DNA from: CAMAVH01 sp964628235
GTDB taxonomy: Bacteria; Pseudomonadota; Alphaproteobacteria; SMXQ01
Assembly: GCA_964628235.1 (NCBI GenBank)
Contig: CAZVLU010000002.1
Coordinates: 70,614 to 134,613, forward strand
Direction of reading: 5' to 3'
DNA: 64,000 nt
The first letter of the stretch is position 1. Each line of letters begins with the position of its first letter. The position numbers were made by a program, and so were the translations under genes. The notes below the pieces were generated by a model, which was given only the letters and a program-made list of their open reading frames with translations, did no database searches and had not been told where the DNA came from. Shown here piece after piece: positions 55,786 through 64,000 of the stretch.

Positions 55786-56263
55786 GACACTGTCCGGCTT
55801 CGAAGGCCTCACGCACATCTTTAACCTGCGCGTCTATTACGAAGACACCGACGCGGGCGGCATCGTCTATTACGCCAACTATCTGAAATTCGCCGAGCGG
55901 GCGCGCACCGAAGTGCTGCGCGATCTCGGCGTGGCGCAACGCGAATTGCTTGAGGTCGAGGGTATCGGCTTCGCGGTGCGCCGCTGCGCCGTCGATTACT
56001 TCGCGCCGGCCAAGCTCGATGACGAGTTGCAGGTCCATAGCGTCGTGCGCGCCCTCGGCCCGGCCAGCCTCGACATCGAGCAGAGCGTCCGGCGCGGAGA
56101 TGGCGTCGGCGAATTGGTCCGCCTCGACGTCAAGCTCGCCGTGATCAACAAATCGGGCCGCGCCTCGCGTATCCCCGAAGACGTCGCTGAACTTCTCAAA
56201 CCCTTCGTCGTTCACGCCGAAGGGGAAACCTCCGTCAATCCGCACAACAAGAAGAGAGCATAA
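55778..56263 (+). CDS. ybgC: YbgC-type acyl-CoA thioesterase of the tol-pal cluster
   Basis: 161-residue hotdog-fold protein: RVYYEDTDAGGIVYYANYLKFAERARTEVLR contains the catalytic Asp and HotDog helix. Hydrolyses short or long acyl-CoA and is the usual first gene of tol-pal operons. The start overlaps the ruvB stop, so ruv and tol genes are one transcription unit here. Confidence 0.93.
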   Translation: MSKTLSGFEGLTHIFNLRVYYEDTDAGGIVYYANYLKFAERARTEVLRDLGVAQRELLEVEGIGFAVRRCAVDYFAPAKLDDELQVHSVVRALGPASLDIEQSVRRGDGVGELVRLDVKLAVINKSGRASRIPEDVAELLKPFVVHAEGETSVNPHNKKRA

Positions 56264-56268
56264 GTCCG

Positions 56269-57012
56269 ATGGACCCCACCGCGCTTCCTCCGGCAATCGA
56301 CTCGGCCACGCTCGGCGGCACCGCCGCCGTCGTCGAAATGTCGGTCTGGCATCTGTTCATGCAAGCCGACTGGCTCGTCAAATCCGTCATGGTCGGCCTG
56401 CTCGCCGCTTCGTTCTGGAGCTGGGCGATCATTTTCGAAAAGGTGCGCCGCCTGCGCCGCCTCGACTCGGAAGCCTCCGATTTCGAGGACACCTTCTGGT
56501 CCGGCGGCTCGCTCGAAGATCTCTATGACCGCATCGGCACGCGGCCGGACGGCCCGATGGAAGGCCTGTTCGCCGCCGCCATGCGCGAATGGCGTCGCTC
56601 CACCGCCAAGGGCCTGACCACCACGGAATCGATGCGTTCGGCGCTGCAGCAGCGCATCGAGCGCGTGATGACGACGACGCTGTCGCGCGAGGTCGATCGG
56701 CTCGACCGCCATATGATCTTCTTGGCGTCGGTCGGCTCGACCGCGCCGTTCGTCGGCTTGTTCGGCACGGTGTGGGGCATCATGAACAGCTTTCAGGCCA
56801 TCGCGGTGTCGAAGAACACCTCGCTCGCCGTGGTCGCGCCCGGCATCGCCGAAGCTTTGTTCGCCACCGCCATCGGCCTCGTCGCCGCCATTCCGGCGGT
56901 GATCGCCTATAACAAGCTGTCGGGCGACATCAACCGTTACGCCGGCCGCTTGGAAGCCTTCATCAACGACTTCTCCGCGATTCTCTCGCGGCAACTGCAG
57001 GAGAAGCAGTAG
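56269..57012 (+). CDS. tolQ: Tol-Pal system protein TolQ
   Basis: 247-residue inner-membrane proton-channel subunit with three helices (KSVMVGLLAASFWSWAIIF, IFLASVGSTAPFVGLFGTVWGIMNSF, EALFATAIGLVAAIPAVIAYN). The GLFGTVWGIM motif is diagnostic of TolQ/ExbB/MotA. Works with TolR to energise TolA during outer-membrane constriction. Confidence 0.95.
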   Translation: MDPTALPPAIDSATLGGTAAVVEMSVWHLFMQADWLVKSVMVGLLAASFWSWAIIFEKVRRLRRLDSEASDFEDTFWSGGSLEDLYDRIGTRPDGPMEGLFAAAMREWRRSTAKGLTTTESMRSALQQRIERVMTTTLSREVDRLDRHMIFLASVGSTAPFVGLFGTVWGIMNSFQAIAVSKNTSLAVVAPGIAEALFATAIGLVAAIPAVIAYNKLSGDINRYAGRLEAFINDFSAILSRQLQEKQ

Positions 57013-57014
57013 TC

Positions 57015-57506
57015 ATGGGCGCAGCCCTTCAAGGCGGCGGACACGGACACGGCCGCAGCCGCCTCGGCGGCCGCCGCAAATCCGCGCCGATGAGCGACAT
57101 CAACGTGACGCCGATGGTCGACGTCATGCTGGTGCTGCTCATCATCTTCATGGTGACGGCGCCGTTGCTCACGGTCGGCGTTCCGGTCGATCTGCCGAAA
57201 ACCGACGCCGCGCCGATCACCGGCCAGGACGAGCCGCTGGTCGTCTCCGTCAACAGCCAAGGGCAAATCTTCCTCCAGGAGACCGAGATCGACCTGCCGA
57301 CCCTGGTCGCCCGCCTGCAAGCCATCACTGGCAACAAGCCCGATTCGCGGATTTTCGTGCGCGGCGACAAGTCGGTGAACTATGGCCGCGTGGTCGAAGT
57401 CATGGGAACCTTGAGTTCCGCGGGATTCTCCCGTGTCGCTTTGCTCGCAGAATTGCCGCAATCGGGTGGTAGCCCGGCTTCTGCGGCGCAACCGGCGCGC
57501 CGGTAG
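57015..57506 (+). CDS. tolR: Tol-Pal system protein TolR
   Basis: 163 residues: Gly/His-rich cytoplasmic N-terminus, one helix with the proton-binding Asp (SDINVTPMVDVMLVLLIIFMVTAPLLT), then a periplasmic ExbD/TolR domain (VPVDLPKTDAAP ... RIFVRGDKSVNYGRVVEVMGTLSSAGFSRVALL). Two bases after tolQ. Confidence 0.95.
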   Translation: MGAALQGGGHGHGRSRLGGRRKSAPMSDINVTPMVDVMLVLLIIFMVTAPLLTVGVPVDLPKTDAAPITGQDEPLVVSVNSQGQIFLQETEIDLPTLVARLQAITGNKPDSRIFVRGDKSVNYGRVVEVMGTLSSAGFSRVALLAELPQSGGSPASAAQPARR

Positions 57507-57514
57507 GGAGCGAT

Positions 57515-58405
57515 ATGAGACAAGGCACGATCTTTTCGGCGCTCTTTCACGCCGCTCTGGCTCTTCTGATCATCTTCGGGCTGCCGATTTTCAACGACCC
57601 GAAGAAGATCGAGGACCAGCCGATCGTGCTCGAAATGGTGCAGATCGCCGAAAAGAGCAATCCGCGCCCCAATCCGACGCCGGTCGAAGCGCCGCGCCCG
57701 ACGCCCCAACAGGAAGCCAAGCCGGTGCCGGCTCCGCCGCCGCCCGCGCCGCCGCCGACTCCCACGCCGCCGCAAGTCGCCGAACGCGCGCCGACGCCGA
57801 CGCCAGCCCCCAAGCCGCCCGAGCCCAAGCCGGAAATCGCCAAGCCCGAGCCGGTGCCGGCGCCCAAGCCCGAGGTGAAGAAGCCCGAGCCGCCGAAGCC
57901 GGAGCCGAAGGTGGCGCAGACGCCGCCACCGAAACGGCCCGATCCGCCGAAGAAAGAGCCGCCGAAAGAGGACCCGATCGCGTCGATCCTGAAGAATCTC
58001 GCGCCGACCAAGCCTGCGCCGCCGCAGCCCAATCAACAGCCGCGTCCGCAGCAGCAGGCCGCCGCCCAGCCGGCCGCGCCGCCGTCGCTCGATCAGGTGG
58101 TGACGCGCAGCGAGCAGGACGCGGTGAAAGAAAAAATTCGCCCCTGCTGGTATTTCGACGCCGGCGCGGTTGACGCCAGCAAGTGGATCGTCACCGTCCG
58201 GGCGCAGATGGCGCCGGACGGGCGCGTGCTGTCGGCGCAGATTCTGCCGTCGTCGCAGTCGGGCCCCGCTTATAGCCGGGCCGCCGAAGCGGCGCGGCGC
58301 GCGGTGCTGAACCCGCAATGCCAGCCGCTGCCCCTGCCGGCGGGAAAATACAACCAGTGGAAAGAGCTGGACCTCACTTTCAATCCTCAAGACATGATGG
58401 GATAG
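57515..58405 (+). CDS. tolA: Tol-Pal system protein TolA
   Basis: 296 residues: N-terminal helix (FSALFHAALALLIIFGLPIF), a long Pro/Lys/Glu-rich domain II (~45-200) and a C-terminal TolA domain (SEQDAVKEKIRPCWYFDAGAV ... WIVTVRAQMAPDGRVLSAQILP ... AARRAVLNPQCQPLPLP) with a conserved Cys pair. Spans the periplasm between TolQR and Pal/TolB. Domain II is Pro-rich rather than the Ala/Lys helix of E. coli, as in other Alphaproteobacteria. Confidence 0.92.
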   Translation: MRQGTIFSALFHAALALLIIFGLPIFNDPKKIEDQPIVLEMVQIAEKSNPRPNPTPVEAPRPTPQQEAKPVPAPPPPAPPPTPTPPQVAERAPTPTPAPKPPEPKPEIAKPEPVPAPKPEVKKPEPPKPEPKVAQTPPPKRPDPPKKEPPKEDPIASILKNLAPTKPAPPQPNQQPRPQQQAAAQPAAPPSLDQVVTRSEQDAVKEKIRPCWYFDAGAVDASKWIVTVRAQMAPDGRVLSAQILPSSQSGPAYSRAAEAARRAVLNPQCQPLPLPAGKYNQWKELDLTFNPQDMMG

Positions 58406-58408
58406 CGG

Positions 58409-59761
58409 ATGCCTTCGACGAAATTCGCCATGCTCGCGCGCTTCTTTGTTTTCGTAATGGTGGCCTGCGCCACCGCTGCGGCTTTGCCGTTTCAGGCTCA
58501 GGCGCAATTGCGCATCGACATCACGCGGGCCAATCCGCAGCCGATGCCGATCGCGGTGCCGAATTTCTACGGCGCAAGCGCCGCCGAACAGAAGTTCGGC
58601 CAGGACGTCGCCAAGGTCATCTCCGACGATTTGCAGCGCTCGGGCCTGTTCCGGCCGATCGAGCAGCGCGCTTTCATCCAGACGCCCGAGCAGCTTCGCA
58701 CGCAGCCGCGCTTCGGCGACTGGCGCGTCATCAACGCCCAGGCGTTGGTGTCGGGCGCTGCGATCCTGCAGCCCGACGGCAAGGTGCGCTATGAATTCCG
58801 CCTGTGGGACGTGTTCGCCGAGCAGCAGATGTACGGCGTTGCGCTGACCACCGAGCAGAGCAACTGGCGTCGCGTCGCCCATCAAATCGCCGACGCGATC
58901 TATAAGCGCATCACCGGCGAGGACGGCTATTTCGACACGCGCGTGGTCTATGTCGCCGAGAGCGGCCCGCAGCAGCGCCGCGTCAAGCGTCTCGCCATCA
59001 TGGATCAGGACGGCGCCAACCACCGCTATCTGACCGACGGCCGCGTGTTGGTGCTGACCCCGCGCTTCTCGCCGACGAGCCAGGAGATCACCTATCTCTC
59101 CTACCTCAACGACCGGCCGCGCGTGTATCTGTTCAACATCGACACCGGCCAGCAGGAAGTGCTCGGCGATTTCCCCGGCATGACCTTTGCCCCGAGGTTT
59201 TCGCCGGACGGCAACCGCGTCGTCATGTCGCTCTCGAACAACGGCAACACCGACATCTATATGATGAACCTGCGCACGCGCCAGTCGACGCGACTGACGA
59301 CCGAAGCGGGCATCGACACGGGGCCGTCCTTCTCGCCGGACGGCAACCGCATCGCCTTCGAGTCCGACCGCGGCGGCGCGCAGCAGATCTACACCATGAC
59401 GAGCGACGGCAGAGACCAGAAGCGCATCAGCTTCGGCCAGGGCCGCTACGCCACCCCGGTCTGGTCGCCGCGCGGCGACTTGATCGCCTTCACCAAGCTG
59501 TTCCAGGGCAAATTTTTCATCGGCGTCATGCGGCCGGACGGCTCTGGCGAGCGGCTTTTGAGCGAAAGCTACCTGGTCGAAGGCCCCACTTGGGCCCCCA
59601 ATGGCCGCGTTTTGATGTTTTTCCGCCAAACGCCGGGGGATGACCGGGGGACAGGCGGGTCGACCCGGATCTATTCGATCGATGTCACCGGCTCCAACGA
59701 ACGCGAGGTCGTGACCCCGACGGACGCCTCCGATCCGGCTTGGTCCCCCTTGATTCCCTGA
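58409..59761 (+). CDS. tolB: Tol-Pal system beta-propeller protein TolB
   Basis: 450-residue periplasmic protein: signal peptide (FVFVMVACATAAALPFQAQAQ), N-terminal domain (RIDITRANPQPMPIAVPNFYG), and a six-bladed propeller with repeated FSPDGNRI/V motifs (APRFSPDGNRVVMSLS, GPSFSPDGNRIAFESDRGG). Binds Pal and TolA. Three bases after tolA. Confidence 0.95.
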   Translation: MPSTKFAMLARFFVFVMVACATAAALPFQAQAQLRIDITRANPQPMPIAVPNFYGASAAEQKFGQDVAKVISDDLQRSGLFRPIEQRAFIQTPEQLRTQPRFGDWRVINAQALVSGAAILQPDGKVRYEFRLWDVFAEQQMYGVALTTEQSNWRRVAHQIADAIYKRITGEDGYFDTRVVYVAESGPQQRRVKRLAIMDQDGANHRYLTDGRVLVLTPRFSPTSQEITYLSYLNDRPRVYLFNIDTGQQEVLGDFPGMTFAPRFSPDGNRVVMSLSNNGNTDIYMMNLRTRQSTRLTTEAGIDTGPSFSPDGNRIAFESDRGGAQQIYTMTSDGRDQKRISFGQGRYATPVWSPRGDLIAFTKLFQGKFFIGVMRPDGSGERLLSESYLVEGPTWAPNGRVLMFFRQTPGDDRGTGGSTRIYSIDVTGSNEREVVTPTDASDPAWSPLIP

Positions 59762-59784
59762 ATATTTTGCTCGGAGTCGCCCTT

Positions 59785-59813
59785 GATTCGTTGATTTAGC
59801 AGGACTATAGTCC
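59785..59813 (+). promoter_or_regulatory. Putative sigma70 promoter of pal
   Basis: TTGATT (59785-59790), 17-bp spacer, TATAGT (59808-59813). It gives pal its own transcript with a leader of about 200 nt, which contains GGACC-CCCGG-GGTCC (59991-60005) shortly before the SD. No gene is seen in 59762-60024. Confidence 0.6.
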
Positions 59814-60024
59814 GGCCACCCTGGAAAGGGTATTGCAGCAGGGGCTTTCGTGTGGGCCCGTGACGTATGGGTGCGCTTATTTCAATCCGCAGGTTGACGG
59901 CGGAGTGAACCAAAGCCGGTCATGTCCGTTAGTTCCCTGACGCCGTACCCGTTTCCAGACAGATCTTCAGATCCCTACAGACGACAACATGGACCCCCGG
60001 GGTCCGATTCAGAGGAATAATAAA

Positions 60025-60537
60025 ATGTCTCTCCGCATCATCAGCGCTTTTGCCGCTGTCCTGCTCCTCGCGGCTTGCGAGACCGCCCCCGAGAATACCG
60101 GCGCGGCCTCCGGCGCTGGTGGCGCTTCTTCGGGCAGCTCTTCGTCCGCTGCCGCCGGCCCCCGTCCGGGCTCTCAGGAAGACCTGGTCGTCAACGTCGG
60201 CGACCGCGTGTTCTTCGACTTCGACCAGTTCAGCGTCCGTCAGGACCAGCGCGCTGTGCTCGACCGTCAGGCCGCTTGGCTGAAGAAGTACCCGGAAGTC
60301 ACCGTGACCGTCGAAGGTCATGCTGACGAGCGCGGCACCCGCGAATACAACATCGCGCTCGGCAACCGCCGCGCCACCGCCGCCAAGAACTACCTGGTCG
60401 CCCTCGGGATCAACCCGAACCGCGTCCAGACGATCTCCTACGGCAAAGAGCGTCCCGCGGTCGCCGGCTCGAACGAGCAGGCTTGGTCGCAGAATCGCCG
60501 TGCGGTCACCGTCGTCACGGCCCGCGCCGGCAGCTAA
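60025..60537 (+). CDS. pal: Peptidoglycan-associated lipoprotein Pal
   Basis: 170 residues: lipoprotein signal MSLRIISAFAAVLLLAAC with lipid-modified Cys18, a Gly/Ser/Ala spacer, and an OmpA domain (VFFDFDQFSVRQDQRAVLDRQAAWL, VEGHADERGTREYNIALGNRRATAAKNYL). Anchors the outer membrane to peptidoglycan. AGAGGAA (60011-60017) supports the ATG at 60025; an upstream ATG would block the lipoprotein signal. Confidence 0.96.
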   Translation: MSLRIISAFAAVLLLAACETAPENTGAASGAGGASSGSSSSAAAGPRPGSQEDLVVNVGDRVFFDFDQFSVRQDQRAVLDRQAAWLKKYPEVTVTVEGHADERGTREYNIALGNRRATAAKNYLVALGINPNRVQTISYGKERPAVAGSNEQAWSQNRRAVTVVTARAGS

Positions 60538-60549
60538 GCTGTTTGTTCA

Positions 60550-60635
60550 CCGCCGGATGTCCTCGGGCATCCGGCGGTGGCGCGCATTTAAGGCGTCTGT
60601 TCCCCGGCCATCGGCCGACCCTGGACAGACGCCTT
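60550..60635 (+). terminator. Double hairpin after pal
   Basis: CCGCCGGATG-N8-CATCCGGCGG (60550-60577), then AAGGCGTCTGT (60590-60600) / ACAGACGCCTT (60625-60635) with an inner GGCC-ATC-GGCC, followed by ATTTATG. Likely attenuates reading from pal into cpoB. Confidence 0.65.
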
Positions 60636-60784
60636 ATTTATGCCCATTTGCCGGCTCAGACTGGCAAAGTACCGTTTATGTGAAGGCCGAGCCGGCATCC
60701 CTAGTGGATATGGGCCCGGCTTTCGTGATTCGATCTGCTAGATTCAACAGCGTTCTTTGTTCTTTCGGCAATGGGATTGTGGCG

Positions 60785-61762
60785 ATGACCCGGGCTCCCT
60801 TTTTCTCCTCTCTCGCTTGCGCCGCGCTCTGCGCGTTGATGCTCGGCTCCGCCGCCGTGGTCGGCCCCGCCGCCGCGCAGAGCAGCGCCGATCTGCGCGC
60901 CCTGGCCGATCAGGTCGATCGCTTGCAGCGCGAGCTGAACGTCTTGCAGCGCAATGTCTATCAGGGCCAGTCCGGCCGTCCCGCGACCGGCGGCGCTCCC
61001 GTCGTGCCGGGAGAAGCGGGCCGCGTCGCCGATCTGCAAGTGCGCCTCGACGACATGGACGCGCGCATCAGCCAGCTCGTCGGCCAGATCGAAGAGACCA
61101 ATCATCGCATCACGACGATGGAGCAGCGCTTCGAACGCTTCTCCACCGATCTCGACATGCGCCTGAGCCAGGCTGGCAGCGGCGCGCCGAACGCCGAGCA
61201 AGCGACAACCCTGGCGCGACCGCAGCCGGCGGCGCCGGCGGGGGCCGGCGATCCGTCGCAGAACGCGTCGACGAGCGGCAATCTCGGCACCTTGTCGGCG
61301 GGCAATGCGGCCGCGCCGGCGCGTGGCGTGGCCAGCCAGCCGCCTGCGGCGCAGCAAGGCGCGGCCCTGCCCGACGGCACGCCGGACGAGCAGTACAAAT
61401 ACGCTTTCAGTTTGGTGAGCAGCGCCAACTATTCCGGCGCCGAGCGGGCGCTGACGGCCTTCGTCGAACAGCATCCGACCCATTCGCTCGCCGGCAACGC
61501 GCAATATTGGCTCGGCGAAACCTTCTATGCGCGCAACGACTTCAATGGCGCGGCGCGTGCCTTCGCCGTCGGCTATCAGAAGTACCCCAAGAACGCCAAG
61601 GCGCCGGACAATCTGCTGAAGCTCGGCCTGTCGCTCGGCAATCTCAACAAGCCGAAGGAAGCCTGCCAGTCCTATGCCTTGTTGAAGAAGGATTTCCCCA
61701 AAGCGCCCGCCGAACTGCTGCGTCGCGCCGAGGGCGAGCAGAAGCGTCTGCGCTGCACCTAA
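60785..61762 (+). CDS. cpoB: Tol-Pal associated protein CpoB (YbgF)
   Basis: 325 residues: signal peptide (SLACAALCALMLGSAAVVGPAAAQS), coiled coil (LRALADQVDRLQRELNVLQR and following), an Ala/Pro/Gly-rich linker, and C-terminal TPR repeats (EQYKYAFSLVSSANYSGAERALTAFVEQHPTHSLAGNAQYWLGETFYARNDF is the TPR start). Coordinates peptidoglycan synthesis with Tol during division in E. coli. The ATG at 60785 gives a clean signal peptide. Confidence 0.93.
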   Translation: MTRAPFFSSLACAALCALMLGSAAVVGPAAAQSSADLRALADQVDRLQRELNVLQRNVYQGQSGRPATGGAPVVPGEAGRVADLQVRLDDMDARISQLVGQIEETNHRITTMEQRFERFSTDLDMRLSQAGSGAPNAEQATTLARPQPAAPAGAGDPSQNASTSGNLGTLSAGNAAAPARGVASQPPAAQQGAALPDGTPDEQYKYAFSLVSSANYSGAERALTAFVEQHPTHSLAGNAQYWLGETFYARNDFNGAARAFAVGYQKYPKNAKAPDNLLKLGLSLGNLNKPKEACQSYALLKKDFPKAPAELLRRAEGEQKRLRCT

Positions 61763-61828
61763 CGACAAAGCGGGGGACCGTCGCTTGGGGATAGCACCGA
61801 CCATCTGATCGAGCCTGCCGCGCCGCCA

Positions 61829-63124
61829 TTGTCGACGGCGGGGGGTACGGCGCGCGCCTTCGCCGCAGCCATGCGCCCGCTCGGTCCATACCCTGCAAAA
61901 CCGCATCTCGCCGTTGCCGTCTCCGGCGGCGCCGACAGCATGGCGCTCGTTCTGCTCGCCGACGCTTGGGCGCGCAAACGCGGCGGCCGCGTCACGGCGC
62001 TCACCGTCGATCACGGTTTGCGTGCCGAGGCTGCGAGCGAAGCCCGCCAAGTGGCGCGCTGGCTGCGCGCGCGGGGCATCGCGCATCGCACGCTGCGCTG
62101 GGCGCCGCCGAAAGACACGCGCGCCAACATCCAGGCCAAAGCGCGCGAGGCGCGCTATGGCCTGCTGACTGCGTGGTGCCGTGCCCACGATGTCGCCGAT
62201 TTGCTCATTGCCCATCATCAAGAAGACCAGGCCGAGACGTTCCTGCTGCGTCTGGCGCGCGGCAGCGGCCTCGACGGCTTGGCCGCCATGTCGCCGCTGG
62301 CGATGCGCGGCGGCATCCGTCTGCTGCGTCCGCTGCTCGCCGTGCCCAAGGCGTCGCTGGTCGCCTTTTTGCGCTGGCGCGGGCAAGCCTGGATCGAGGA
62401 TCCGAGCAACCGCGATGCGGCTTATGCGCGGGTCCGCCTGCGCGCGTTATTGCCGATGCTGGCTGCCGAAGGGCTGACCGCCGAACGCCTGGCCGAGACG
62501 GCGGCGCGGCTCGGCCAGGCGCGCACAGCCCTCGGCGACGCCTGCGACGCTTTGCTCGTCCTCGCGGCAGAGTTGCATGACGCCGGCTATGCCCGCGTCG
62601 ATGCGGGCGCTTTGGCCGCCGCGCCGCGCGAAGTCGCCTTGCGCGCCCTGGCGCGGCTGTTGATGGCGCTCGGCGGCCAGGATTACACGCCGCGCTACGA
62701 CCGCCTCTGCCGCCTTGCCGGCGACATCTTTGCCGGCGGCCTCACAACCGCGCGCACGCTGGCGGGTTGCCGTATTTTGCCTGAACCAGGCGGAATGTTG
62801 CTCATTCTGCGCGAGACGCGCGGGCTGGCGCCGGCTGTGCCCGTCAGCCGCGCGCCCGTCCTGTGGGATGGCCGCTTCACCGTCACGGTGCGGCGCGGCG
62901 GCGCTGTCACAGTCGGAGCCTTAACCGAGGCGGGCTGGCGCGAATTGCGCGCCCTTGGCGTGGAACCCGGCGGGCTGCCGCGCCTTTTGCTGCCGACAGT
63001 GCCGGCTTTGCGCGATGCGAAGGGCCTTTTGGCCGTGCCGCATCTGGCATGGCGTCGCGCCGGCAAACGCCAAGCCGTTGAGGCGCTTGACGATTACGTG
63101 ATCGCCGGGCCGCGCCTCGCTTAG
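61829..63124 (+). CDS. tilS: tRNA(Ile)-lysidine synthase
   Basis: 431 residues if started at TTG 61829; the ATG at 61871 is the alternative and would remove 14 residues (ARAFAAAM is conserved-looking, favouring the TTG). PP-loop motif AVSGGADSMAL (~29-39), HHQEDQAETFLLRLARGSGLDGLAAM, then IEDPSNRD. Modifies C34 of tRNA-Ile(CAU) so it reads AUA; essential. The C-terminal half is more diverged, as usual. Sits between cpoB and ftsH, the common order. Confidence 0.92.
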   Translation: MSTAGGTARAFAAAMRPLGPYPAKPHLAVAVSGGADSMALVLLADAWARKRGGRVTALTVDHGLRAEAASEARQVARWLRARGIAHRTLRWAPPKDTRANIQAKAREARYGLLTAWCRAHDVADLLIAHHQEDQAETFLLRLARGSGLDGLAAMSPLAMRGGIRLLRPLLAVPKASLVAFLRWRGQAWIEDPSNRDAAYARVRLRALLPMLAAEGLTAERLAETAARLGQARTALGDACDALLVLAAELHDAGYARVDAGALAAAPREVALRALARLLMALGGQDYTPRYDRLCRLAGDIFAGGLTTARTLAGCRILPEPGGMLLILRETRGLAPAVPVSRAPVLWDGRFTVTVRRGGAVTVGALTEAGWRELRALGVEPGGLPRLLLPTVPALRDAKGLLAVPHLAWRRAGKRQAVEALDDYVIAGPRLA

Positions 63125-63242
63125 CCGCTTGATCGGGCTTTAGGCTTGTTTAAGGATATTTCCAGCACTATTTATGCACAGACCGGCCGTCTTCGGGCCG
63201 GAACCGCGCGCCATTCAGGCTGCGCTTCAGGCAGGGCCATCC

Positions 63243-64000
<758 letters not shown>

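Noticed and set aside
57380..59629. 749-codon open frame antisense to tolA/tolB
   Set aside because: It is rich in Arg/Gly/His with no domain, and the opposite strand has unmistakable TolA and TolB. It is a G+C-driven shadow.
60701..62386. 561-codon open frame antisense to cpoB and tilS
   Set aside because: Low-complexity Arg/Ala/Gln-rich translation; both plus-strand genes have clear family motifs.

Overview
The window is about 64 kb of G+C-rich, densely coding DNA from a draft assembly of an alphaproteobacterium, most likely a Rhodospirillales-type organism. The main clues are the run ruvC-ruvA-ruvB-ybgC-tolQRAB-pal-cpoB-tilS-ftsH, the 6S RNA between zapA and 5-formyltetrahydrofolate cyclo-ligase, a split proton-translocating transhydrogenase (pntAA/pntAB/pntB), and alphaproteobacterial families such as DUF1013, DUF1192, DUF1244, COQ9 and DUF465. 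Genus-level placement is not possible from the sequence alone. Three assembly defects are visible: a 100-N gap inside a 26-bp tandem repeat (1649-1748), a 10-N gap inside a MotA/ExbB-like gene (41386-41395), and sequence matching an Illumina adapter at the right edge (63980-64000) that corrupts ftsH.

Layout. 1-2290: DMT-type transporter, N-formylglutamate amidohydrolase, DUF1244 protein and TspO. 2300-8237 (minus): a tightly packed operon of an indolepyruvate-ferredoxin-oxidoreductase-type enzyme, two MFS exporters and TspO. 8344-16759: nucleotide-sugar epimerase, two tripartite-tricarboxylate-type binding proteins, long-chain acyl-CoA synthetase, M3 oligopeptidase and a secreted alpha/beta hydrolase. 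16899-19751: the transhydrogenase operon. 19838-23529: an accessory island with an AT-rich KAP-family P-loop NTPase, a phosphatase-like gene and a RelE/HigB-type toxin-antitoxin pair. A degenerate 79-bp direct copy of the rpsU 3' end and terminator lies between the NTPase and the phosphatase. 23516-31193: rpsU, def, COQ9, a GH17-GT2 glucan synthase with a potentially structured leader, purEK and a diguanylate cyclase.

31441-37341: small DUF465/DUF1192 proteins, phosphofructokinase, DUF1013, a candidate small RNA with a UUCG-loop terminator, Hsp20 with a heat-shock promoter and ROSE-like RNA thermometer, rpmE, and an arylmalonate-decarboxylase-like protein. 37434-44076: ABC exporter, a MotA-like/OmpA-like pair, an Ala/Pro-rich OmpA protein and an inositol-phosphatase family gene. 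44154-47087: EF-P with its two modification enzymes (EpmB, EpmA). 47235-52557: MFS, thiE, class I aldolase, a coiled-coil protein plus zapA, 6S RNA, folate enzyme and YmdB phosphodiesterase. 52756-64000: yebC, ruvCAB, the Tol-Pal envelope system, tilS and the start of ftsH.

Most of the window is core housekeeping: Holliday-junction processing, Tol-Pal envelope constriction, translation factors, purine, thiamine and redox metabolism. The regions that stand out are the KAP/toxin-antitoxin island at 19.8-23.5 kb, the noncoding stretch at 35.1-35.5 kb and the leader of the glucan synthase. Two families of dispersed palindromic repeats punctuate intergenic spaces throughout.
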